From Acidimicrobiia bacterium (GTDB lineage: Bacteria; Actinomycetota; Acidimicrobiia; Spongiisociales; UBA5794), in contig JACDBE010000168.1 of assembly GCA_013695075.1 (NCBI GenBank), positions 1 through 5,759 of the forward strand: 5,759 bases of DNA. Direction: 5' to 3'. Under the pieces are notes generated by a model. That model did not search any database. It saw nothing but the letters and a program-made list of their open reading frames with translations, and had not been told where the DNA came from. A program made the position numbers and the translations under genes. Shown piece after piece: positions 1 through 4,875 of the stretch (within the stretch, counting starts at the first letter, position 1; each line of letters opens with the position of its first letter).

Positions 1-398
1 ATGGCGAGCTGCCGGCCCGCTTCGTTTGGCAGGACGACCGCTTCGTCGGTTTCCTGTCGATCAACCCGCTGGCGGACGGCCATGTCCTGGTGGTGCCCCG
101 CCACGAGGTCGACCACTGGATCGACGCCGATGACGAGCTGCTGGCCCAGCTCATATCGGTATCCCGGATCATCGGGCAGGCTCTCCAGGAGACGTTCTCG
201 CGCACCAAGGTCGGCCTCACCATCGTCGGGCTGGAGGTGCCTCACCTGCACATCCACCTGGTGCCCATCGACTCCATGGGAGACCTGGACTTCGCCGCCG
301 CCGACCCGTCACCCGATCCCGACCATCTCGATGCGGTGGCCGATCGCATCCGCCACACGTTGCACGCCATGGGACGCGGAGGGGCGGCGCAAGGCTGA
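1..398 (+). CDS. HIT-family nucleotide-binding protein, 5' partial
   Basis: This is a histidine-triad (HIT) protein whose N-terminus lies before the window. The first complete codon is at base 3 and 131 residues are visible up to TGA at 396-398. The HIT signature HLHIHLVP is at visible residues 81-88, where the middle His (83) is the expected nucleophile that forms a nucleotidyl-His intermediate. The upstream block NPLADGHVLVVPRHEV (21-36) is the usual nucleotide-binding strand/loop of the family, and the first visible residues (GELPARFVWQDD) match the stretch that normally follows a short Cys-containing N-terminus, so only about 10 residues should be missing. Members of this family (HINT/Fhit-like) hydrolyse nucleoside phosphoramidates or dinucleoside polyphosphates in the cytoplasm; which substrate applies here cannot be read from the sequence. 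An internal ATG at 381 or GTG at 87-90 is not the start, because conserved family sequence continues upstream of it. It is followed 32 nt later by the transporter gene. Confidence 0.93.
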   Translation, partial: GELPARFVWQDDRFVGFLSINPLADGHVLVVPRHEVDHWIDADDELLAQLISVSRIIGQALQETFSRTKVGLTIVGLEVPHLHIHLVPIDSMGDLDFAAADPSPDPDHLDAVADRIRHTLHAMGRGGAAQG

Positions 399-409
399 TC
401 GAGTAGCCA

Positions 410-429
410 GGCCCACGCTACGTTGGGCC
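410..429 (+). terminator. Short hairpin between HIT gene and transporter
   Basis: A perfect 6-bp stem, GGCCCA (410-415) with TGGGCC (424-429), encloses an 8-nt loop. It starts 11 nt after the HIT stop and ends one base before the GTG of the transporter. It could attenuate or end HIT transcription, but it has no U-tract and also contains the candidate -10 of the transporter in its loop and right arm, so its role is ambiguous. Confidence 0.3.
419..424 (+). promoter_or_regulatory. Candidate -10 box of transporter gene (leaderless start)
   Basis: TACGTT fits the actinobacterial TANNNT -10 pattern and is followed by GGGCCC and then the GTG start at 431. A -10 ending six bases before the start codon would place the transcription start at the GTG itself, giving a leaderless mRNA. 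This agrees with the lack of a Shine-Dalgarno sequence here. No clear -35 box is visible. Confidence 0.4.
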
Positions 430-430
430 C

Positions 431-1780
431 GTGATCGATGGAAGCGACGACCCGACGGTGGAGCGGGCAGATGCTCCACCGCGGCGGCGCCGGTTGCGGC
501 GGGCGGTGCGCAGCTCGACGGCCACGGTGGCCACCCGGGTGGTGGTGTCCTTTGGGTCGCGGGGGGCCGGGTTCTCCCGGCTGGCGTCATCGCACGCCGG
601 TTCGGTAGCCGGTGACGCCTTGGTGGCCCTGGCCCTCGCCGGCACCCTGTTCTTCTCGGTGCCATCCACCGAGGCTCGCCAGAACATGGCGCTCTACCTG
701 CTGTTGACCCTGGCCCCCTTCGCCGTGATCGGACCGATGCTGGGTGGTGTCTACCAGCGTTTCCCGGCCGCCTACCGCAGCGGGCTAGTGGCCAGCTCGG
801 CGTTGCGGGTGCTGCTGGCGGTGGCGATGACCGTGTTCATCGATTCCGTGGCCCTGTTCCCGCTGGCCTTCACCCTGCTGGTGCTGTCCCGCTTCCACGG
901 GATCAGCCGATCGAGCGTGCTCCCCGTGGTGCTGGCGGGACGTCACGAGCTGGTGTCGGCCAACGCCCACATCGCCAGGGTGGGGGTAGTTGGTGCCGCC
1001 GTGGTGGCGCCGTTGGGTCTGCTGGGGGGATGGCTTGGCACCCCGTGGCTGACCCTGCTGTTTGCCGCCGGCGCCTACGGCTGGTCCGCCGTCGCCGCCC
1101 GCCGGCTCCCCCCCATCGAGTTGGAGACGGATTCCCCCGTGGCTCGGACGCACCCCGCGGTGCCCAGGCCGGTGCGGCTCACCCGGTTCGCCACCGCGGC
1201 GGTGCGTTTCCTCAACGGTTATCTGATGGTGCTGGTGGCCTTCGCCTTCCGTGATGTCGACCGGGGGGCGGTCGACTTCGGGTTCCTCATCGCCGCCGGT
1301 GGCGTCGGCTACGTGGTGGCGGCGATGGTTACCCCGCTACTCGACCGGCGCCTCGCCGAGGAACCGATGGTGATGGCCGGTTTGGCGCTGGAAGCCGGCG
1401 CCGCCTTCGTTGCCGCCCAGGCCTTCGGGCTGCCGGCGGCGACGGCGCTGGCCGCCGCCGCCGGCCTGGCCTGGGGCACGGCCAAGTTCGGTTTCGACGG
1501 GCTCCTCCAGTCGGCGGTGCCCATCGGGGCCAGGGGCAGGGCGTTCACCAACAGCGAGACGATGTTCCAGATCGCCTGGGTCATCGGCGCCCTGATACCC
1601 ATCATCCCGGCCATCCCCGTCGAGCTGGGGCTGACCCTGGCGGGTATCGCCGCCCTGGCCATCCAGGTGGTCTACGCCGCCGCGCTGATGCCGGCCGTCG
1701 TCGGCCGGCGAGACGCCGTTATCGCTCTCCCCGGAAAGCAGGACGAGAAACCCGACCCCGGAGTCCTCGACGTGATCTGA
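431..1780 (+). CDS. MFS-type integral membrane transporter
   Basis: The 449-residue protein begins with a basic, proline/arginine-rich cytoplasmic tail (about residues 1-55), followed by roughly ten to twelve hydrophobic segments. Approximate positions are 62-78, 86-106, 118-136, 139-155, 182-200, 203-222, 254-273, 283-303, 312-330, 333-350, 377-396 and 399-420. A hydrophilic stretch at about 223-252 would be the central loop between the two six-helix halves. GPMLGGVYQRF (101-111) sits where the MFS motif-A loop after helix 2 is expected, and GARGRAFTNSETMFQ (366-380) resembles the conserved loop-plus-helix of the second half. Length and layout fit a major facilitator drug or small-molecule exporter, but no substrate can be assigned. 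The GTG start was chosen because it is the first possible start after the HIT gene and lies just behind a -10-like box. There is no Shine-Dalgarno. The charged C-tail (424-449) is cytoplasmic. The gene converges with the toxin gene, leaving 22 nt between stops. Confidence 0.85.
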   Translation: MIDGSDDPTVERADAPPRRRRLRRAVRSSTATVATRVVVSFGSRGAGFSRLASSHAGSVAGDALVALALAGTLFFSVPSTEARQNMALYLLLTLAPFAVIGPMLGGVYQRFPAAYRSGLVASSALRVLLAVAMTVFIDSVALFPLAFTLLVLSRFHGISRSSVLPVVLAGRHELVSANAHIARVGVVGAAVVAPLGLLGGWLGTPWLTLLFAAGAYGWSAVAARRLPPIELETDSPVARTHPAVPRPVRLTRFATAAVRFLNGYLMVLVAFAFRDVDRGAVDFGFLIAAGGVGYVVAAMVTPLLDRRLAEEPMVMAGLALEAGAAFVAAQAFGLPAATALAAAAGLAWGTAKFGFDGLLQSAVPIGARGRAFTNSETMFQIAWVIGALIPIIPAIPVELGLTLAGIAALAIQVVYAAALMPAVVGRRDAVIALPGKQDEKPDPGVLDVI

Positions 1781-1802
1781 GCCATCGGGCGGTCGGGCAA
1801 CG

Positions 1803-2177
1803 TCACAGCACATTGACGTCATAGCGAGCCAGCGCATCGTCGTTGGTCACAAGCGTTAGCTGCTCGAGATGTGCTTGGGCGACGAGCAACCGGTCGAACG
1901 GGTCTCGGTGGAGAGGCGGCAGACGACCGGCGGACCATGCATGCACACCGGTCACTGCGAGCTCAAAGAACCCGTTGGCCGCGATCTCTTCAAGCAGGTC
2001 CACCCCGCCGAGGTCAAGCCGCCCCAGGGTCGACTTGATCGACGCTTCCCAGACGCTCGCCGCCGAGACGAACACGATCGTCGAAGGCTTCGCAATCGCC
2101 GCGGCGGCCGCCTCGTGCAACCGAGGACTGTTCAGGAGCCACCACAGGTAGACATGGGTGTCGAGCAGCAGCCTCAA
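1803..2177 (-). CDS. vapC: PIN-domain ribonuclease toxin of a type II toxin-antitoxin pair (VapC-like)
   Basis: The 124-residue protein is a single PIN domain, the usual VapC length. The acidic metal-binding residues are recognisable: D6 in LLLDTHVYLWW, E44 in SVWEASIK, D95 in HRDPFDRLLVAQA and D113/D114 in TNDDALARY. PIN toxins of this kind are Mg/Mn-dependent endoribonucleases that cut specific RNAs, often tRNA or rRNA, and arrest translation when the antitoxin is degraded. The target here is unknown. All expected catalytic acids are present, so it looks active. The start is TTG at 2177-2175, fused to the antitoxin stop as TTGA (4-nt overlap), which implies translational coupling; an AAGG lies just upstream of the start. 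The gene is second in the antitoxin-toxin operon and runs against the transporter gene. The D6...WW type is commonly paired with Phd/YefM-like antitoxins, as here. Confidence 0.93.
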   Translation of the reverse strand: MRLLLDTHVYLWWLLNSPRLHEAAAAAIAKPSTIVFVSAASVWEASIKSTLGRLDLGGVDLLEEIAANGFFELAVTGVHAWSAGRLPPLHRDPFDRLLVAQAHLEQLTLVTNDDALARYDVNVL

Positions 2178-2410
2178 CGGACCTTGCCCTCGAAGGCGTC
2201 GAGCAGCTCATCGGGCAGCGGTGCGTCGAAGTCGTCGGGCATGGTGATGCGACCCTTCCCCGACCCGGGACGCCGTGGCTGGGTGGCGAAGGGCACCAGC
2301 CGCGCGACGGGGATTCCGGCGCGGGCGAGCACGACCTCCTCACCCGCCACCACGCGTTCGAGCAACCGGGACAAGTGGGTCTTGGCCTCCTGGACGTTGA
2401 CAACCCTCAT
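2174..2410 (-). CDS. Phd/YefM-family antitoxin
   Basis: The 78-residue protein has the two-part architecture of the Phd/YefM family. The N-terminal DNA-binding and dimerisation region (about 1-50) carries NVQEAKTHLSRLLERV and the following strand pair EEVVLARAGIPVARLVPF. The C-terminal acidic tail (about 54-78, GRITMPDDFDAPLPDELLDAF) is of the kind that wraps the PIN toxin and blocks its active site. The ATG at 2410-2408 is preceded by GGAG with an 8-nt spacer (2422-2419). Antitoxins of this family repress their own operon, more strongly in complex with toxin, and a 16-bp palindrome lies 36 nt upstream in position for this. The gene is first in the operon and overlaps the toxin by 4 nt. Confidence 0.92.
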   Translation of the reverse strand: MRVVNVQEAKTHLSRLLERVVAGEEVVLARAGIPVARLVPFATQPRRPGSGKGRITMPDDFDAPLPDELLDAFEGKVR

Positions 2411-2446
2411 GCTGCCGTCTCCCCGGGTCAGGTGTACATCGGCTTG

Positions 2447-2462
2447 GTCTGGTCGACCAGAC
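2447..2462. promoter_or_regulatory. Perfect 16-bp palindrome, candidate TA operator
   Basis: GTCTGGTCGACCAGAC is its own reverse complement. It ends 36 nt upstream of the antitoxin start and overlaps the candidate -10 at 2459-2464 and the expected transcription start, the place where a self-repressing antitoxin-toxin complex would bind. The palindrome itself is seen directly. The operator role is inferred from how Phd/YefM-type TA operons are normally controlled. Confidence 0.55.
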
Positions 2463-2464
2463 TA
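2459..2464 (-). promoter_or_regulatory. Candidate -10 box of the TA operon
   Basis: On the minus strand this reads TAGTCT, matching TANNNT, followed by GG. Transcription would start about 7 nt downstream inside the palindrome, giving a leader of roughly 42 nt with the GGAG site near its end. No convincing -35 box was found. Confidence 0.3.
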
Positions 2465-2588
2465 GCTGACGAGGAAGGCATCGGGCACGCCTTCGTGCAT
2501 GCACCCGAGCGCGTGTTCCGGGAGCGTTGCTCGACGGGGCTTTGGTTCGACCATCGGGCTAGCAGGAATTGAGAACGCGAACGGCCGG

Positions 2589-3911
2589 TTAGCGGGTGGC
2601 GAACTCCAGGTAGCGGTCGGCGTCGATCTTGGGCAACTTCACTCGGATCCGGGTGCCGGTGGCGACGTGGTCCTCGCCGAGGACCTCGCCGACGTCGTGC
2701 AGCCTGGCGACGACGTCGCCGCGGTCGTAGGGGACAACCAGGTCGACCTCGGTGGTGACCCCTTCGAGACGGTCGGCAACGGCGTCGAGCAGTGCGTCGA
2801 TGCTCTGCCCGGTGGCCGCCGCGATGGCGACGGCGTCTGGGTGGAGCGCCTCGAGCCGGGACACCATGGCCGGTTCGGCGACGTCGATCTTGTTGATGAC
2901 CATGAGCTCGTCGATGGTCCCGGCGCCGATCTGGCGGAGCACCTCTCGCACCGCGGCGATCTGGCTGTCGGGGTCGGGGTCGGCGGCGTCGACCACGTGG
3001 AGGAGCAGACTGGCCTGGTTCACCTCCTCCAGCGTCGAGCGGAAAGACTCGATCAGCTGGTGGGGCAGCCGGCGCACGAACCCCACCGTGTCGGAGACCA
3101 GGACGGGTCGACCGTTTGGCAGCTGGCGGCGGCGCACCGTGGAGTCCAAGGTGGCGAACAGGCGGTCCTCCACCAGGGCCCCGGCGTCGGTGAGCTGGTT
3201 GAACAGCGTCGACTTGCCGGCGTTGGTGTACCCCACCAGGGACACCACCGGGATCTCGGACCGCTTCCTCGCCTTGGCCATCGTGGCCCGGGAACGTCGT
3301 GAGCTGCGTAGCTCGGACTCCAGCTTGGAGACCCGTTCCAGGATGCGGCGGCGGTCGGTCTCCAGCCTGGTCTCGCCCGGGCCCCGGGTGTTGATGCCGG
3401 CGCCGAGCCGGCTCATCTCCACCCCCCGGCCCCGCAACCGGGGCAGCCGGTAACGGTGCTGGGCCAACTCCACCTGGATCCGTCCCTCGTGGCTGGTGGC
3501 GTGCTGGGCGAAGATGTCCAGGATCAACGCCACCCGGTCCACCACGTCGACGTGGAACCGCTGCTGGAGGTTGCGCTGCTGGGCAGGGGTCAGCTCGTTG
3601 TCGAACACCACGACGTCGATATCGAGGGCGGCCACCTCGGCGGCGATCTCGGCCACCTTGCCCGAGCCGATGAGCAGCGCCGGGTCGGCCTGGTGGCGGC
3701 GGACCAGCACGCTGGCCACCGCGTCGGACCCGGCGGTGTCGGCCAGCAACCCCAGCTCGCGCAAGCTGTTCTCCGCTTCGATGCGATCGGCGTCACCGAG
3801 CACCACCCGCACCAGGTAGCCGCGCTGGCGCACGACCTGAAGGTCGGTGACGGTGGCGGTGAGCCGGCGGCGGCTCCGCCCGGTACGGGGATCGGTTCTG
3901 GGATCGGTCAT
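2589..3911 (-). CDS. hflX: GTPase HflX
   Basis: The 440-residue protein is a full-length HflX, a ribosome-associated GTPase of the Obg-HflX class that splits stalled or stress-inactivated 70S ribosomes. The N-terminal HflX domain spans about 25-200, including VVFDNELTPAQQRNL (101-115) and the family hallmark RGPGETRLETDRRRI (176-190), with a helical linker to about 218. The G domain follows: G1 GYTNAGKS (227-234), a switch/G2 segment ATLDSTVR (253-260), G3 DTVGF (274-278) and G4 NKID (340-343). A small C-terminal domain ends the protein (about 386-440). The ATG at 3911-3909 has GGAG 8 nt upstream (3923-3920), and family sequence begins soon after it. The frame stays open further upstream, but that part overlaps the divergent CBS gene and looks non-protein. 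The gene is monocistronic and divergent from the CBS protein, with an 80-nt gap. Expression under heat or antibiotic stress is known for homologues but cannot be read here. Confidence 0.97.
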   Translation of the reverse strand: MTDPRTDPRTGRSRRRLTATVTDLQVVRQRGYLVRVVLGDADRIEAENSLRELGLLADTAGSDAVASVLVRRHQADPALLIGSGKVAEIAAEVAALDIDVVVFDNELTPAQQRNLQQRFHVDVVDRVALILDIFAQHATSHEGRIQVELAQHRYRLPRLRGRGVEMSRLGAGINTRGPGETRLETDRRRILERVSKLESELRSSRRSRATMAKARKRSEIPVVSLVGYTNAGKSTLFNQLTDAGALVEDRLFATLDSTVRRRQLPNGRPVLVSDTVGFVRRLPHQLIESFRSTLEEVNQASLLLHVVDAADPDPDSQIAAVREVLRQIGAGTIDELMVINKIDVAEPAMVSRLEALHPDAVAIAAATGQSIDALLDAVADRLEGVTTEVDLVVPYDRGDVVARLHDVGEVLGEDHVATGTRIRVKLPKIDADRYLEFATR

Positions 3912-3959
3912 GATGTGAACTCCATCAAAGCATTGCGCCCCGAGTCGAGCTCCGCTTGG

Positions 3960-3965
3960 TACCGT
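3960..3965 (+). promoter_or_regulatory. Candidate -10 box of the CBS-domain gene
   Basis: TACCGT followed by TGGG resembles the -10-like sites before the transporter, ferredoxin and HTH genes. Transcription would start near 3972, leaving a leader of about 20 nt that contains the AAGGAG site at 3981-3986. No good -35 is visible. Confidence 0.35.
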
Positions 3966-3980
3966 TGGGTCACGGACGGA

Positions 3981-3986
3981 AAGGAG
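3981..3986 (+). promoter_or_regulatory. Ribosome binding site that fixes the TTG start of the CBS gene
   Basis: AAGGAG lies 5 nt before TTG at 3992-3994. It is the strongest Shine-Dalgarno in the region and argues for this TTG over the in-frame start at 3956, which has no such site and would begin upstream of the candidate -10. Confidence 0.75.
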
Positions 3987-3991
3987 ATCCT

Positions 3992-4423
3992 TTGGCAGCG
4001 ACCGTTGCCCACCTGCTGGCGCTGAAGGGCAAAGACGTCTGGTCGGTGACGCCGGACAGCACGGTGTACGAGGCGCTGGAGGCCCTGGCCGAACACGGTG
4101 TCGGGGCATTGCTGGTGATGGACGGCGACCGGCTCGTCGGTATCGTGTCGGAGCGAGACTACGCCCGCAAGGTGATCCTGCTGGAGCGGCTCTCCAAGAC
4201 CACCGCCGTGTCCGAGATCATGACCGCCGAGCTGCACACCGTGTCCCCGGCGGCGTCGGTACCCGAGTGCATGGCGATGATGACCGAGCGGCGCATCCGT
4301 CACCTTCCCGTCCTCGACGGCGACCGGGTGGTCGGGGTGATCTCGATCGGCGACGTGGTCAAGCACGTCATCAACGACCAGCAGGCCCTCATCGATCAGC
4401 TCGAGCAGTACATCACCAGCTAA
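3992..4423 (+). CDS. Two-CBS-domain (Bateman module) protein
   Basis: With the TTG start the protein has 143 residues and consists almost entirely of one tandem CBS pair. CBS1 covers about 8-65, ending in RLVGIVSERDYARKV. CBS2 covers about 73-132, with SEIMTAELHTVSP, RRIRHLPVLDGDRVVGVIS and GDVVK. A short helix, about 129-143, closes the protein. Stand-alone CBS pairs of this kind bind adenosine ligands such as AMP, ATP or NAD in the cleft between the repeats, and usually act as cytoplasmic energy or redox sensors that regulate a partner. No catalytic domain is attached and no partner is fused or obviously encoded next door, so the target is unknown. The extended reading from 3956 would add 12 residues with no CBS character. 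The gene diverges from hflX and converges with the ferredoxin gene, leaving 19 nt between stops. Confidence 0.93.
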   Translation: MAATVAHLLALKGKDVWSVTPDSTVYEALEALAEHGVGALLVMDGDRLVGIVSERDYARKVILLERLSKTTAVSEIMTAELHTVSPAASVPECMAMMTERRIRHLPVLDGDRVVGVISIGDVVKHVINDQQALIDQLEQYITS

Positions 4424-4430
4424 GCGCACC

Positions 4431-4460
4431 GCCAAGCACGGCTCAGGTGCCGCGCTTGGC
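4431..4460. terminator. Hairpin between convergent CBS and ferredoxin genes, likely bidirectional terminator
   Basis: The arms GCCAAGCACGG (4431-4441) and CCGCGCTTGGC (4450-4460) form an 11-bp stem with an 8-nt loop. The single imperfect pair is A-C in plus-strand RNA but G-U in minus-strand RNA, so the structure is continuous for the ferredoxin transcript. It sits 7 nt after the CBS stop and overlaps the last ferredoxin codons. No U-tract follows on either side, which is common for high-GC actinobacterial 3' hairpins. Confidence 0.5.
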
Positions 4461-4751
4461 CACGGTATCGGCGTCGTATGGCTCGATCATGATGCACTCG
4501 CCGGGACACTCGGTGGCCGCCTCCACCACGTCGTCGATGAGCTTGTCTGGCACCCGGGCCACGCCCCGAGACCCGTCCGGCGCCCCCTTGCCGTCGAAAA
4601 TGATCGACGACCCGAAGTGTGACGCCTCCTCTTTGACCACCCACAGCCCGTCGTCACGACCCAGGAAGACATCCGGGCATATCTCCTCACAGATACCATC
4701 TCCGGTGCACAGATCCTGATCGATCCACACCATCAATTTGGTTTCAGCCAT
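4443..4751 (-). CDS. Single-cluster ferredoxin with Asp ligand position
   Basis: This 102-residue electron-transfer protein has a ferredoxin core with one iron-sulphur cluster. The N-terminal motif is C15-x2-D18-x2-C21-x3-C25-P, in the stretch DQDLCTGDGICEEICPDVF, and the C-terminal motif is C82-P-x2-C86. By alignment with the archaeal Pyrococcus furiosus ferredoxin, the ligands should be C15, D18, C21 and C82, with C25 at the place of that protein's disulphide cysteine. An Asp in place of the second Cys favours [4Fe-4S]/[3Fe-4S] interconversion. Residues 30-68 form an acidic/glycine-rich insertion absent from the short archaeal protein, which accounts for the greater length. In actinobacteria such small ferredoxins often serve cytochromes P450 or other oxidoreductases, but no such partner is in view. 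The ATG at 4751-4749 has AGAGGA 5 nt upstream (4762-4757). The frame is open far upstream, but that part is antisense to the HTH gene. Confidence 0.93.
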   Translation of the reverse strand: MAETKLMVWIDQDLCTGDGICEEICPDVFLGRDDGLWVVKEEASHFGSSIIFDGKGAPDGSRGVARVPDKLIDDVVEAATECPGECIMIEPYDADTVAKRGT

Positions 4752-4769
4752 CGTCGTCCTCTGATCGCG

Positions 4770-4797
4770 CCCCCCCAAGTTACCCGCACCGGGGGGG
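4770..4797. repeat. C7/G7 inverted repeat flanking the ferredoxin -10
   Basis: Seven C (4770-4776) and seven G (4791-4797) on the plus strand form an inverted repeat with a 14-nt centre that holds the candidate ferredoxin -10 box. These are the longest homopolymer runs I noticed in the window. They may be chance in GC-rich DNA, or a structure or slippage site in the shared ferredoxin/HTH promoter region. Confidence 0.6.
4777..4782 (-). promoter_or_regulatory. Candidate -10 box of the ferredoxin gene
   Basis: On the minus strand this reads TAACTT, matching TANNNT, and is followed directly by a run of seven G (4776-4770). Transcription would begin within or just after that run, about 18 nt before the ATG, with AGAGGA in the short leader. 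No clear -35 is visible. Confidence 0.4.
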
Positions 4798-4844
4798 TGG
4801 TATGCCGGAGGCGCCCCTGCAACGGCGCAACGCCCGACGTGGGA

Positions 4845-4850
4845 TATCCT
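4845..4850 (+). promoter_or_regulatory. Candidate -10 box of the HTH-lipoprotein operon
   Basis: TATCCT followed by TGGG is the best -10 match in this window and lies 16 nt before the GGAGG ribosome binding site. It overlaps the 8-bp palindrome GGATATCC (4842-4849), which could be a small self-binding site but is short enough to be chance. Confidence 0.45.
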
Positions 4851-4875
4851 TGGGCACCGTCTCCCGGAGGCCCCC

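Larger units (their letters stand above)
2411..2588. other. Intergenic regulatory gap between TA operon and hflX 3' end
   Basis: This 178-nt stretch contains the leader and promoter of the TA operon, the 16-bp palindrome at 2447-2462, a 10-bp palindrome GTGCATGCAC at 2495-2504, and a near-copy of the palindrome core (TGGTTCGACCA) at 2543-2553. The open frames crossing it show no recognisable protein. No strong terminator for hflX is visible next to its TAA stop. Confidence 0.6.

Noticed and set aside
1..615. Long plus-strand open frame from base 1
   Set aside because: It is Arg/Ser/Trp-rich shadow sequence overlapping the HIT and transporter genes in another frame, with no family signature. 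The HIT motif is in the frame beginning at base 3.
2541..2560. tRNA T-arm-like GGTTCGACC
   Set aside because: No matching acceptor stem, D-arm or anticodon arm can be laid out around it, so it is not a tRNA gene.
2375..2572. 65-codon plus-strand open frame in the gap upstream of the TA pair
   Set aside because: It overlaps the antitoxin start and its control region, has no ribosome binding site and no recognisable family.
1803..2588. TA pair as part of a larger defence island or mobile element
   Set aside because: No integrase, transposase, terminal repeat or defence gene is next to it, and both flanks are ordinary chromosomal genes. A lone TA module is the simplest reading.
2499..3302. 267-codon plus-strand open frame opposite hflX
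   Set aside because: It is the antisense shadow of hflX, with Gly/Val/His/Asp-rich composition and no recognisable motif. All G motifs of HflX are on the minus strand.
3912..4109. Upstream extension of the hflX frame
   Set aside because: It overlaps the divergent CBS gene, has no HflX similarity, and the ATG at 3911 has a good GGAG site.
3908..4435. Minus-strand open frame across the CBS gene
   Set aside because: It is a His/Asp/Gly-rich shadow of the CBS coding strand with no domain.
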